Origin: Adiantum capillus-veneris
Taxonomy: Eukaryota > Streptophyta > Polypodiopsida > Polypodiales > Pteridaceae
DNA length: 64,000 nucleotides
Assembly (NCBI GenBank): GCA_014529385.2
Contig: CM043963.1
Location: forward strand, 79,322,412 to 79,386,411
Reading direction: 5' to 3'
Part shown: in pieces, positions 31,109 through 44,806 of the stretch
How positions within the stretch are numbered: the stretch's first letter is position 1
How the letters are laid out: each line of letters opens with the position of its first letter
Notes under the pieces: generated by a model
What the model was told of the DNA's origin: nothing
The model's input: only the letters and a program-made list of their open reading frames with translations
Databases searched by the model: none
Program-made: the position numbers and the translations under genes

Positions 31109-31636
31109 ATATTATGCGCCCTATGGGCTATTGTTGAAATAGGAAAGGAGGGCAAGGGAGAGTCAACAGGAGGGAGAGAGAGTGCCTTGTCATGCTGAGA
31201 ACAAGAGAGGGAGAAAGAGGGGGGGGGGCTGAACGAGGGAGAGAGAGAGTGAGGGAGAGAGTGAGGGATAGGGTGAGGGATGGGGAGAGGGAGAGAGAGC
31301 TATTTTGGCTTATGCGTGGCGTGGAGGGACTAGCTTGAATAATGGATGAGAGGGTGAGAGAATTGCCCCATGCATGGCGGCCCCTGTGGGTTGACGAACG
31401 AGAGGGAGAGAGAGGGATTCCGACTGCATGTGTTAATGAAGGAGGGAGAGGGGAAATAATGTGGGAGAGGCGGGAGGGTGGTGTCAAGGGAGGGGCGGCC
31501 CACTATGGGCGTATGCATGGGAGGGAAAAGAGTGGTGAGGTGGCAACCTTAAAAATGTTTTTTTTGTTTTTTATTATTAAGCTCCCTCCCGAGTGGGGTT
31601 GGTTCTCGCGGCCGCAGTTTCAAAAACCAGCGGTCA

Positions 31637-34520
31637 TTAGCCTTCCCCTTTTGGCTAGAGGCATTCATGCTTCTAGCTCTGCTTTTGATTCCCTAGCAAC
31701 AGAGTTGGAGGGTTCTCCCTCCTCTGGAATATCTAGAATGAACTCTGGATTGAACCTTAAGAAGTACCTTTTTAGCCTCCATCCATTGACTCTGGTTTTG
31801 TGAATTCGACCATCGATTTGTAGCTTCCATTGGCGTATCGCTTTTTGATAGTGAATGGCCCTTCCCATCTGGGTTGAAACTTCTTATCTTTCCTAGTGTC
31901 AAATTTATTGTCATATCTTAACACTAACATGCCTTTCTTCAGACCCTTTTCCTTAAGCCCTTGATTAAATGTGAGTCAGCATCGATCTGCTTGCACTGCA
32001 TAGTGGTTGATCGCATCTTCCCTATCTAGCTGAAGCCTTTCTAGATCCAAGATGTGGTTGCGGAGATGGGCAATTGGGTGCTGTAACGACTTGCAAGCTG
32101 GCTATGTGTACCTCGATGGGTAGAATGGCCTCCTTTCCATATACCAAATGAAAAGGGGTGAAACCTAGTGATGTTCCAAATGTCGTGTGGTAGGCCCAAA
32201 GAGCGGCCATGAGATGCTTATCCCAATCACTTGTGTGGTTATTCACCTGCTTTGTGATGATCTTACAGATCATGCCGTTTACCTTTTATAATAGACCATT
32301 GCACTGTGGATAGTATGGGGTGGAGTGTCGGTGTGTGATGCCTAAATTTTTCATTAGTTCTCCCACCAAGTTGCCTCTAAAACCTGGTCCTCTATCAGAT
32401 ATTATCTCCAGAGGTGTGCCAAAATGGCAACAAATGTGCTAAAATATGAACTTCACCACTTCTTGGGCTGTAATGCGTGTGGTTCTGCTGCTTCCGCCCA
32501 TCGGGTCATGTAGTCTACACCAACTAGAATGTATAGTTTACTTGATTGGGCCCTTGGTAAAGGACCAGTTGCATCTATTACCCACTTCTCACATGGGCCA
32601 TATGATATGATAGGAGTATGTGGCTCATAGGTTAGTGTTCGATCACTGGATACCTGACAAGCTCTGCATGTTTTACACCAATGATGCACATCCCTATTCA
32701 GAGTAGGCCAAGAAAATCTTGCCTGTACAATCTTCCTACTGGTAATCTCTAGAGCAAAATGGCTGCCGTAGACACCATCATGGCAACTTGAGATCACCTC
32801 CGTGATTTCATTGGAGATTGGCACTCACCTGAGAATCTGGTCTTTGCCCTTGCATTATAAGTTGTTGTTTATAAGGCGGTATCTTGTTGCCTTTTTGACA
32901 AGCCATTGTTTCTGGCCCGTGGTATACCCTTCAGGACATTCTCATGTATCTAAAAAACTGATGATATCAGGCATAACATCGTTACCTTGAAAGAGGGGCA
33001 GCTTCAGTTTGATTTCTCCTAGGGGAATTTCTTGTATTCTTTCATTGGCTAGAGCATCTGCCTCTTGATTTTCTGCCCAAGGGACATGAAATAACTACAT
33101 TGCTTCAAACTTTCTTAAAAGATCCTTAACTTGGCGTAATTGGCCAAGTAAAACTTGATTTTTACACATCCAAGTGCATTTATCTGCTTTATCAAAAGCA
33201 TGGCATCGCCAAACACATTTAGGTGTTGAACCCCTTGCAAAACACATTGTCCAAAACCAAAAATTAGGGTTGCATACTCTGTTTCGTTGTTGGAGTGGGA
33301 GTGTAGCAGTTGCCCAATAGAGAATACCTTTTCCTTTTGCTCATTGAAATTGATGATGCCAGCTGCAACCTGGTCCACTGTTCTTTTGTATGCTCCATCA
33401 AAGAAAAGAGAATGAGCTCTTTCTAGCTTAGGAATTTCTACCATTGGTGTCACTCCTTTACCTTTTGTGTTGACCTTTAGCTTCTTCTCATAGTGACGAT
33501 GAGTAAGAATACCTGCTAGACTAGCCCTGGTGGAGTTCTCTACTTGCATGGTGTAATCAAACTCTTGTAATCTAACAAGCCACTTAGAGATTGTAGATGA
33601 TACACCATGTGTTGCATCACATACGGAAAGACCTCTTCCATTGTCATTATCACAAAGGGTCTAGGAAATAGATAAGAGTGGAACTTTGTAGTGGCAAACA
33701 TTAATGCAAGCACCATGTGCTCTACCGTGGTGAATCCTTTTTTTGATGGGGTCATTACGCGACTAGAGAAGTAGATAGGACGCATGAAAGAGGTTTGGGG
33801 ATCCTTTTGCATTAGTACGGATCCAAGTGTATCACTTCCTACACTGGGGTTAACATAAAATGACTTGTCCCGTCTAGGGGGTGCAATGGTGGGAAGTGTA
33901 GCTAGGATGATGATGACAAGCTATTGTGATGATGACAAAGATACTAAAGCTTGAATCTTGCTAGTGCTTATCTATGTTAAGCTGGCCAACCAAGGTTTGC
34001 AGCCTAGCCATGCCATCATGACCTTGCTCAAATGGAGGGAGCGAGAACTGCAGATGCAAACATCATCTATGAAAACTTGTATTGACTTACCGAAGTATGG
34101 CTGGAAGCCAAAAGATATATTGCGTTGGAATGTGGCCGGAGCATTGGTGAGGCCAAAAGGAATCACTTTGTAAGCAAAACATCCCCATGGTGTTATGCAA
34201 GTTGTCTTTTTTTGGTCTTCTTTTGTAATCCTAATCTGAAAGTAGTCTGAGTAGCCATCACATATCGTGTAGCACATATGACCTACTACCTCGTTGAGAA
34301 TCTCATCTTGGAATGGAAGGGGAAAATGATCCCTCTTTGTTGTTGCATTGAGAGGTTTGTAGTCTACACAAACCCTCTACTTACCGTTCTTTTGTGGTGT
34401 GACTACCACTGGAGAGCCCCACTCTGAGTCCTCGATGGGGTAAATGAAACCTGCTTGTAGCAAATTCCTTACCTCTTTCAGCAATGCCTCTTCAAGCGAT
34501 GCATGTCAACTCTTCCATCA
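31637..34520 (-). pseudogene. Element C pol remnant (RT, RNase H, second RNase H, integrase; broken)
   Basis: Read on the minus strand: RT 34500-33972 (YTICDGYSDYFQIRI, FGLTNAPATFQR, VFIDDVCICS), RNase H 33812-33540, second RNase H 33549-33115 (FFDGAYKRT, NNETEYATLIFG, VFGDAMLLIKQ), integrase 32824-32022 (H2C2 CKTCRACQ, YMTRWAEA) and the C-terminal integrase domain at 31914-31665. A pyrimidine run at 31641-31652 is the polypurine tract. Many stops and shifts; most of the RNase H to RT connection and all of gag are missing. Closest in the window to element E. Confidence 0.82.
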
Positions 34521-34740
34521 AAATTCTTCCCCACCAGTCATCACTTCTACGGAGGTATTGGGTCAGTATGCATCATGTATTTACACAGTCTCAGGGCAAC
34601 CACCTCTTTTGAATCCGCCAAAGCCATGCCCACACACATTTACTTTCTTTACTGTTGAGATGGTAAACAAGGCCACTGACAGGATGAGGACTAAGAGAGC
34701 ATATATGATCATGATGTCCTAGTAGTAAAGCATTTTATAT
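34521..34740. other. Unassigned junction between element C pol and an LTR fragment
   Basis: About 220 bp without recognisable domain. PBS, leader and gag expected for element C are absent, so this probably marks a deletion. Confidence 0.4.
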
Positions 34741-35060
34741 TGAGGTGGTCCGGGGTGGGCAATAGGAGAGGCGACCTCTAAACACCCCTCAACTCTCCCG
34801 TGCTGCTCAATTGGGGCTGGGGCAACCACAAGCACAACACAACAACAAACCCACATCCAAACCCAAACAAAATAGGGGCACCACCTAGTTATGGTATGCG
34901 AGCTAGGACGCAAGAGATATTTTTTCACAACCAAGAAGATGCGCCAGAAAACGCACACAAGCAACCTCACACCAAGACACACACAAAATGGACTAGAGAG
35001 AGCTAGAGCAAAGGGAAGAGAGAGAGGAATGGATCTTGCGTAATACCTTATTTGTGACTT
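34741..35060 (-). repeat. Tat-type LTR fragment
   Basis: TGAGGTGGTCCGGGGTGGGC opens like the D LTR (TGAAGCGGTCCAGGGCGGGC) and continues collinearly through CCCGTGCTGCTCAATTGGGG, GGGGCACCACCTAGTTATGG and GCGAGCTAGGACGC, then diverges. It may be the remains of element C's own 5' LTR. No PBS on its left. Confidence 0.65.
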
Positions 35061-35068
35061 GCAAATGG

Positions 35069-35538
35069 AGAATGACAGGTTGTGGAGATGCAAGAATTTC
35101 CCTTGTTCTTTCAGCCCCAAACATAAACACCATACGCTGCTGAAATTGTATCTTTCTACTGAGTGCAATATTTATTCTAATATGTGGTGTGAAGTAAAAA
35201 GGAAAACTTTTTGGGCCATTATCCATGCTCTATACATAACCTAATGCCTAAAATAGAACAAAGATATATACATTGAAACTAAGATCGTACCTAATGAGAG
35301 GCAAAATAAAAGGATTTATCGAAGCGTTTATTTCGGCTAACCTAAGAGAACGTAAAATTCTACGAATTACGCGTTGAAATTGCAACTTAGTACTAACAAT
35401 TATGTGTACCTTTTGCCTTGCAATCGGAATGAAAGGATCATATAAATTCTCGTGATTCATGCAAACTACTTGACTATTCTAAAGATTGATCCTACACAAA
35501 AACATACACAAGTTGGTTCCTCAGTGGGGGCACCAATT
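35069..35538 (-). repeat. Extra copy of element D leader with PBS
   Basis: Nearly identical to 52818-53286 (constant offset of about 17.75 kb). It contains two tandem units whose minus-strand translations resemble each other and a unit in element E: FPFYFTPHIRINIALSRKIQ (35226-35069) and the segment ending FILPLIRYDLSFNVYIF (35460-35248). The PBS at 35519-35535 abuts the D LTR. Because this sits outside D's 3' LTR, it implies an LTR-sharing tandem arrangement. Confidence 0.78.
35519..35535 (-). promoter_or_regulatory. Putative primer-binding site copy (element D type)
   Basis: On the minus strand TGGTGCCCCCACTGAGG, three bases from the LTR end. The same sequence with one or two changes is at 53267-53283 and, for element E, 63135-63151. 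I cannot assign the tRNA with confidence. Confidence 0.6.
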
Positions 35539-38211
<2,673 letters not shown>

Positions 38212-38215
38212 TTAG

Positions 38216-38225
38216 CCCTCCCCCA
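38216..38225 (-). promoter_or_regulatory. Polypurine tract of element D
   Basis: On the minus strand GGGGGAGGGC just before the LTR start TGATAGCCG. The same layout occurs in C (31641-31652) and E (56285-56293). Confidence 0.75.
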
Positions 38226-38239
38226 GGATGATGGTATAT

Positions 38240-39617
38240 TCATGTACCATCATAAAGCATCTTTTCCCAAGAGAGTGCTTCAGAGTCCTTGACAAGCTCT
38301 TCATTGTTTGGCCCCTTGGAATTTTGGTTTGAGTTACACTCATGCTTCACGGAACAATACTTACATGAGATAGTTGCCTTTTGACGGATCTTTGGTAGAT
38401 CCTTTGGTAGAAGGCGACTCAAATAAGGCTTCAAGCGATACCCATTTACCTTCCTGGAGTGCTCTTTCCCATTCAAGTCCATAAGTTGATAGTAACTTGA
38501 ATTGAAAGCCTTCTTGACTATGTATGGCCCCTGCCATCTAGTTTCAAACTTAGCATCAAAACGATTATCGAGTCGATTGTCATACCTTAGCACAAGATCT
38601 CCTTCATTGATGCCTTTGTCCTTCAGTTTCTTGTCAAGCTTTTCCTTCGTCTGTGTGGATTTCCTCTTGTAGCACTCGTATGCTGCTTCTCTTTTCCACT
38701 TAAGCTCAGCTAAGGTAAGAAGTCGATCCATCCATGCTTCTTGATCATCTTGTGCTGGTTTTCCATGAAGTCGCATCGTTGGAATGTTGAGCTCAATTGG
38801 TTGTAAAGCCTCTTGACCATAGACCAAGTGAAATGGTGTGAACTCCGTGGCTTCCCTATATGTGGTTCGATATGCCCACAAGGCACCATCCAAGAAGTCA
38901 TCCCACAACTTTGTCTTGTTTTTCACCATCTTTCTAATGATGCCTGCAATGACACCATTAGCTTTTTCTACCAAACCATTTGATTGGGGATAGTAGGGTG
39001 TACTATGATGATGTAGAATGTGAAGTTCTTCACAGAATTCTGTGAGCAAGCCCTTTCTAAACCCTAGACCATTATCAGAAACAATCTCCAAAGGTGTGCC
39101 AAATCTACAACAAATGTGAGTGTAGAAAAATTTTCTCATTGTCCTCTCATTTACCTTTGCCACACTTTGTGCTTCCACCCACCTAGTCATATAGTCTACA
39201 GCCACTAGAGTGTAGAGTTTACCATTTTTTGTCCTAGGCATCAATGCCCCACTTTTCAAAGGGTCCATTTGCAAGCACGATTTGCCTTGGACCATAAACC
39301 AATCTTCTATTCCCATTTACCTGACAATTGTGACAACTTTTACACCAATGTTGGACATCCACATGCAGACTTGGCCAAACATACCCCGCAAGCAAAATCT
39401 TCTTCACAGTTAACTCTTGGGCAAAATGGCCACCACATGCCTCTTCATGCAAACCTTTTAGAATGGCTGGAATCTCCTTGATAGTTGGTACTCTTTTGCA
39501 CACTTGATCCTTCCCTATTTGATAGAGGGATCCTTCTAGGAAGAGATACACACTTGCCTTCTTCATGAGTCTCCTCTTTTGAGCCTTCGTGAAGTCTTGT
39601 GGAAACTCACCCTCCAA
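38240..39617 (-). pseudogene. Element D integrase (one frameshift)
   Basis: First frame 39617-39234: H2C2 domain (HEEACGGHFAQE, CKSCHNCQ), ending at WGIDA just before a stop. After a frameshift near 39240, 39316-38240 gives the core YTLVAVDYMTRWVEAQ, SDNGLGF, QSNGLVEKANG with the catalytic Glu, and the C-terminal RWQGPYIVKKAF. Catalytic residues are present. The domain would insert element cDNA. It lies between the second RNase H and the polypurine tract, as usual. Confidence 0.85.
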
Positions 39618-39620
39618 AAT

Positions 39621-40513
39621 TTAGCTAATAATGGGAGTCAATGACTCCAATCCTTGGTATCTCGGTTGCTTGACAGTTGCTGCCACCATGATGACCTGCA
39701 CTTCTTTCTCAACACATGTAACTACTTGCTGTGCAAGTAAATTGGCATCTTCATTCTGTTTCCTAGGAATATGATATAGTTGCACTTCTTCAAATAGATT
39801 AAACAATCTACGAATGGCATGAACTTTTGTCCTTAGGATTTCATTCTTGCATGCCCAAATGCCTAAAATTTGCTTCACAATGAGAACTGCATCCCCTTTT
39901 ACCATGAGACGTTGTATACCTTGGCCAATACATATCTTTAAACCATGAAGTAGTGTATCGTATTTTGCTTCATTGTTGCTAGTTGAACCTGGTAGATTGG
40001 CCTTCTCTTTCATGACCACCTCCCCACTTGGGTTGAGCAATACTAGCCCTCCCCCTGCTTTTCCTGTGGCTCATCGAAAAGCTCCATCAAAGAACAAGGT
40101 AAAAGCATTAGGAATACTTTTAGGTGGTGGCAATGGTAGGGTCTTTACTTCAGGCACCTTAATCTCATTCTCATGTACCCTATAAGTAAGGATCCCTGCC
40201 AATTGTGCACGCACACTATCTTCTACCTTGAAAGAGTATTGGAACTCTTGCAGTTCCATAATCCACTTTGAGATCCTAGTGCTAAGATTCATTTGAGATG
40301 ACACCCAAGGAAACAAATTTTCTGCAGTGAGAATTACAAAAGGTTTTGGTAGCAAGTAGGATCTAAACTTTCTCACCGCAAACATGAGAGAAAGCATCAT
40401 GAGTTCTGCCTCTGTGTAGCCTCTCTCCAAAGCATTCATGACCCTACTAGTAAAGTAGATGGGTCGCATCCTGGTACTATGGGGATCTTGTTGTAATAAA
40501 ACTGCACCAGTTG
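39621..40513 (-). pseudogene. Element D RNase H end and second (archaeal-like) RNase H
   Basis: The first part (40513-40270) is the rest of the Ty3-type RNase H (MRPIYFTSRVM, YTEAELMMLSLMFA, LPKPFVILTAENLF). A connection follows, then the second RNase H-like domain: LFFDGAFR, NNEAKYDTLLHGL, VKGDAVLIVKQILG and HIPRKQNEDANLLAQQ. A TGA at 40071 (was probably CGA) and a TAA at 39621 interrupt an otherwise single frame. Element B is inserted immediately upstream. Confidence 0.83.
40509..40513. repeat. Target-site duplication AGTTG, left copy (element B)
   Basis: AGTTG here and AATTG at 49292-49296, one mismatch. Removing element B and one copy joins element D's RNase H frame across the gap. Confidence 0.75.
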
Positions 40514-42097
40514 TGTCAGAAAATCTAATATCTAACCAACCCAAATGATTTTCTCATATTAAATTGATCACTTAATGTGGGAGAATAAACGGGAACAAGT
40601 GTTAAGATATAGATATGTGCTTATAGATCTATCTCAACACGGTTCCAATAGTAAAGGGGCCCAAATGGGAGATGGTCTATCAAGAGCAAGGCTAACCAAT
40701 GGAGCATAAGACCTTAGGGTTAGCTTCATTGAAGACCTCCAATAATGTGTGTAAAAGTCCTTTGACCTTAGGTAAGCTAGGGTTGAGCTTGAGGTGGGAA
40801 CCCAGCCCAAACTCGAGGTGCTTGTCAAGCTTGAGGTGCTTGATTAAGATGCTTGAGGTGCTTGACTGGCTCCATGCTTGAGGTGCTTGACTTGGTGCAT
40901 GATTAAGGTGCCTTGAGAAGCTTGCCTGAGATGCTTGTGGGAACACCCCCTACTTCAAGTGCTTAGTCCTGCTTGATGACTAAGGGGCTTGCTCATCCAA
41001 AGTCAAAAAGATCCCTACAAGGAGGGGGGCGAGCCTACAAGGGGGGGGATGAGAGAGAGCACACTCACACACACACAAGGGAAGCCCCAGCTTGAAGAGG
41101 CAGCAAGGACACTTGTCAAGTTCCTCCTCATGTTGCCCTCATGGTGTGCTTGAAACCTATTGGTTGGCCACCCAAGGGGTCCAATGATAATAAAGGATAT
41201 TTAATTAATTGATTTTTCATTTATCAAGTCCTCTCTCTCAAAGGGGAAAGGGGGACACTTGTCCCAAGGCTATCCCTGTTGCTTGTAATGGCTCCTGCTT
41301 GTGATTGGCTAGGCCTGGAGGGGTCCAATGAGCTTCAAGCATGAGATACAAGGGGGGGTCGACCCAAGCAAGCTAGGGGGGTAGGGGGTATACTCACCCA
41401 CACACACTCAAAAACACTCTAATTGTGTACTATGCAAAGTGCAAGAGCTCCCTCTCTTTCTCCAAGCAAGTAGAGGTTGAGAGCCTACACCAACACTCTT
41501 GGCTATGGAGTGCAAATCCATCCAAGAGCCATGCTTCAATGCTTGATCTTGCCATCTATTTCTTCTTCATTACTATGCTATTATGTATGCTAGCACAAGA
41601 GTTATGATAAGTGAGGAACTAGCTCTTTCTCGTATGAAATGTTTCTTCTTCCTCTTCCCTACCCTCATTCCCTGCTAGCTCTCTCCACCTTCGAAGGTGT
41701 TTGAGGTCTTGGGACTGAGGCTTGGTATAGTTAAAGCTTTCTTCAAGTTTAGGTTATGCTATGATGGTGATGCATGAAGCTTTCCATCTTCATTGCTTCA
41801 CCTAGGTCACAAGGAACACAAAGAATGTATTGTAACAAGTCTCTCTTTATGGGAGAAATCATAATACAAATGCCTATTGGAGGGGGGACCGGCTCCACAT
41901 AAATCCGGTCCTCAACTGTTGTCATGTTCTCTAAATTCTCTCTCTTGCAAAAGTACTGTCTATGCCAAGTTAACTAATTGCTATAATTATGTTGCTATAT
42001 TCAATTATGTCTACCCGCTATGCTCACAAAATCATTTCTTGAAAGTACTCTCATTAAATTCAGCTACTGTCAAATTGAATAGGCAAATTCCATTACA
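40514..42097 (+). repeat. Element B 5' LTR
   Basis: TGTCAGAAAATCTAAT to CCATTACA, 1584 bp. I count roughly 20 differences from the 3' LTR, including a length difference in a CA run near 41070. Confidence 0.94.
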
Positions 42098-42098
42098 T

Positions 42099-42111
42099 TG
42101 GTATCAGAGCA
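42099..42111 (+). promoter_or_regulatory. Primer-binding site, initiator tRNA-Met type (element B)
   Basis: TGGTATCAGAGCA one base after the LTR, identical to element A. Confidence 0.94.
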
Positions 42112-42511
42112 TTTGGTTTCTCTTTTCTTGCTTAAGAAGAGAGGTCCTTAAGTAGCCTATAAATGGTTGATGTTGTTAATTATAATAGAGTAAGTGGAAC
42201 TGGGATCTAATATCGGTTTTGTTAAGGCCACTATGTGGGGGATGGTGCACACCTCGGGAGCTTTGGACTTAATAATGGAGTCTTTTTAGACATGCCTACG
42301 GCTTTACCATTATTGAGCCATAAGAAGTCCAAAAAGAGCTAGCCCTTGGCAACTCTACTATGTTAGACCTACTCCTCTACTCTCTATAATTAACCACTTT
42401 GAGCCGTGGGTGTAGATACTTAAGAGCCGATTCTCAAAGGCTAAGAGGAGTGGCAACTAAGGTTTTGTATTGCCAAAGCATACACTAAGTATAAACATAA
42501 ATTTTGTTAAC
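42112..42511 (+). other. Element B leader
   Basis: About 400 bp between PBS and the gag start. No ORF, repeat or palindrome of the kind seen in F and G. Collinear with A 5447-5846. Confidence 0.7.
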
Positions 42512-43960
42512 ATGGTTGACAATAATCAAGAGAGTAGAATGAACATTGATAGCTTTGATTTTGCACATGAAGGTGCTAATGATGATGCTCCCATGTTTGT
42601 GAATTATCTCATCACTAGGTTGCAACAAGCTATGGGCAACCCTGCTTTGCAAGCCGAAGTTACTCAACAACTTCGTGCTTATGGAATTTCCCTTCCTCTG
42701 CCAGAGGAGAGAGAGCTTAGGAGGCCTCTTGTAGAGACCCCCAAAAGAAGACTCTCTCCCATTTGAGAGGAGGAATCCAAAGAGAAAGAAAGCAATGACA
42801 GTCTAAGTTCTTCTGAAGATGTGGCTCCACGAAGACGGCGGTCTAGACGATTGCCTATTCCTCCCAAGAGGAAAAGAGCAACCCATAGTCCTTCTCCTCA
42901 TCACTCTGAAAGGCAAGAGAGGTAACAAAGGAAGAAAAGGGCTAGGAAGAGGTCACCCTCTTCTCCTTCTTCTTCACCTTCCTCCTCTTCCGATGAAATT
43001 TATGGCTATTCTCCTAGAGAATACAAGAGGGGAGGACATCGCAAATCATTTCCTGCATGGCGAAGGTCACAAAAGCTAAAGAAGTTCAAGGAGGGAGGAA
43101 AGAGTATCTCTTTTCTCACCTATGATGGCAGCTTTGGTGCTACCGACAAAGTGTTGGCCTTCATCCAACAATTTGATGTGGCCTTTGGGGACGAGGTCTT
43201 CACAGTGTCCTCCAAGCTATGCCATGTAGCTATGCACTTCCAAAAATCAGCTCGTCAATGGTGGGGTAGCCTTCGTGGCAATGGAGAAGCCCCAAAGACA
43301 TGGAAAACTCTACGAGTTTCCATCATGAAGCAATTTCTTCCAAGTGATACTAAACATAAAGTTCTTACCGAATGGCGCGGCTTGAAGCTTCTCTCTCATG
43401 AGTCTATCAACAAGTATGTAGACAAGTTTTGGGATTTACATCTCAAAGCTACTATCTTTCAAAAGATAGACTTTGCCGAGCAAAGACAGCAATTCTGTGC
43501 GGGATTACCTGAAGAGATGGCCGAATACATCAACTCTCAACGGCCCGGTACTATTACCGAAGTAATCCACCACACCATGGTTGCTTCACGCATCAATTTC
43601 CATCAAGGGGCTAGACGTAATGTCAAGCCCATGGAAAACAAAGATAAAAATGATGCAAAGGGGAAATCCAATGCTCAAAATAATTCCCAAGGCACTTCCA
43701 ACAACAACAATAACAACAACAACAATCGGTCCAAGGAGAAGGGAGTTTACAAAGGTAAAAACAAACTCTCTCCTGAAGAGCTTGAAGCTTTTCGCAAGGA
43801 CCATAAGTGTTTCAAGTGTGGGAAGCAAGGACATGGCTATCGTTCTTGCCCCAAGAAGAATACTCGCAATGAGACTCCTAGGGCTTCCACCATCGAAGCT
43901 CCAAAAGAGGATGCTCATTGCAAAGGATCATCACTTTCCTATACGTGGGGAAAGGTAAGA
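42512..43960 (+). pseudogene. Element B gag (two in-frame stops)
   Basis: Start chosen at MVDNNQESRMN, conserved in element A. Frame 2 throughout. The N-terminal helix region includes VNYLITRLQQAM. Then an Arg/Ser/Lys-rich segment (RRRRSRR, KRKR, KKRARKRSPSS) lies at about 42830-42985. The capsid-like part has FIQQFDVAFGDE, SARQWWGSLRG and LKLLSHESINKYVDKFW. A low-complexity Asn run and the zinc knuckle CFKCGKQGHGYRSC (43808-43849) complete it. The TGA at 42764 replaces the GGA seen in A. The TAA at 42923 lies in the Arg-rich segment. Frame then runs into protease without a break. Confidence 0.88.
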
Positions 43961-44800
43961 GAGCATGATGCCTTCATCTTGTTTGACCCAGGCTCTACTC
44001 TCAACTTCATATCAATAGAGTTGGCCACCAAGTTGGGCATTCAAGCTTTTGAGATGGGAGATATAGTAACAGCTGATGCAGCTTTCAAGGGACAACAAGC
44101 CTCCGTTACTCCCTTGATTGGGAAGTTGAGGCTTCATGTCCAAAGCTATGTCGACAAAGAAGACTTCTTCATCTCTCCTCTCCAACATCAGGATGTTATC
44201 CTAGGGGCACCATGGTTTGATCGCATGGCTACCAACATGAAGTTCCCTGAAAGGAGAATTTACTTCACCTATAGGGGAAAGAACATGTATATAGATGCTA
44301 GTGAGCATGGTCGCACTATTCCACTTGTAAATCCTCTTTCTTTTGATAAATCAATGAAGAGCTCAGTTTCTGCGTACATGATTTATGTCAAAGAGTCTCT
44401 AAAAGCTAATAATGTTTCATCAAATGAAAATGATAGGAATCAAGAAGAGTTAGACTTGTCTACTTTTCTAAAAGGATTCCAAGATGTGTTCATCGATGAT
44501 ATCCCTATGGACCTACCTCCAAAACGAGGGGATGATGACCATCGTATTGAGCTCCTTCCAGGAAGCTCACCGCCTAACAAACCTCCTTATCGAGTCTCAC
44601 ATGCTCAACAAGAGGAGATTATGAGGCAAGTACAGGAATTGGTAGACAAAGGGATGGTGAGGCCTAGTTCCTCTCCCTTTTGTTCTCCAGTCCTTTTAGT
44701 GCAAAAGAAAGATGGTACATACCGTATGTGTGTGGACTATGGAGCACTAAACCATATCACTAAACCGTATGTGTGTGGACTATCGAGCACTAAACCATAT
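43961..44800 (+). CDS. Element B protease and start of RT, up to the 43-bp duplication
   Basis: Same frame as gag. Protease: AFILFDPGSTLNFIS (DPG variant of the D[ST]G motif), TPLIGKLRLHV, VILGAPWFDRM. A linker with FQDVFIDDIP follows, then the RT fingers KPPYRVSHAQQEE, MVRPSSSPFCSPVLLVQKKDG and YRMCVDY. The frame leaves RT at the duplicated 43-bp block and stops at 44848. Confidence 0.85.
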
Positions 44801-44806
44801 CACTAT
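44721..44806 (+). repeat. 43-bp tandem duplication inside element B RT
   Basis: ACCGTATGTGTGTGGACTAT at 44721 recurs at 44764. The copies differ at one base (GGAGC/CGAGC). Since 43 is not a multiple of 3, it shifts the frame. Element A has one copy at the equivalent place (8030-8072). Confidence 0.93.

Noticed and set aside
40699-40881. Duplicate small ORFs in both LTRs of element B (also near 41425, 47891, 48619)
   Set aside because: Appear twice only because they lie in the LTR pair; no conserved protein, and element A's LTR does not keep them open.
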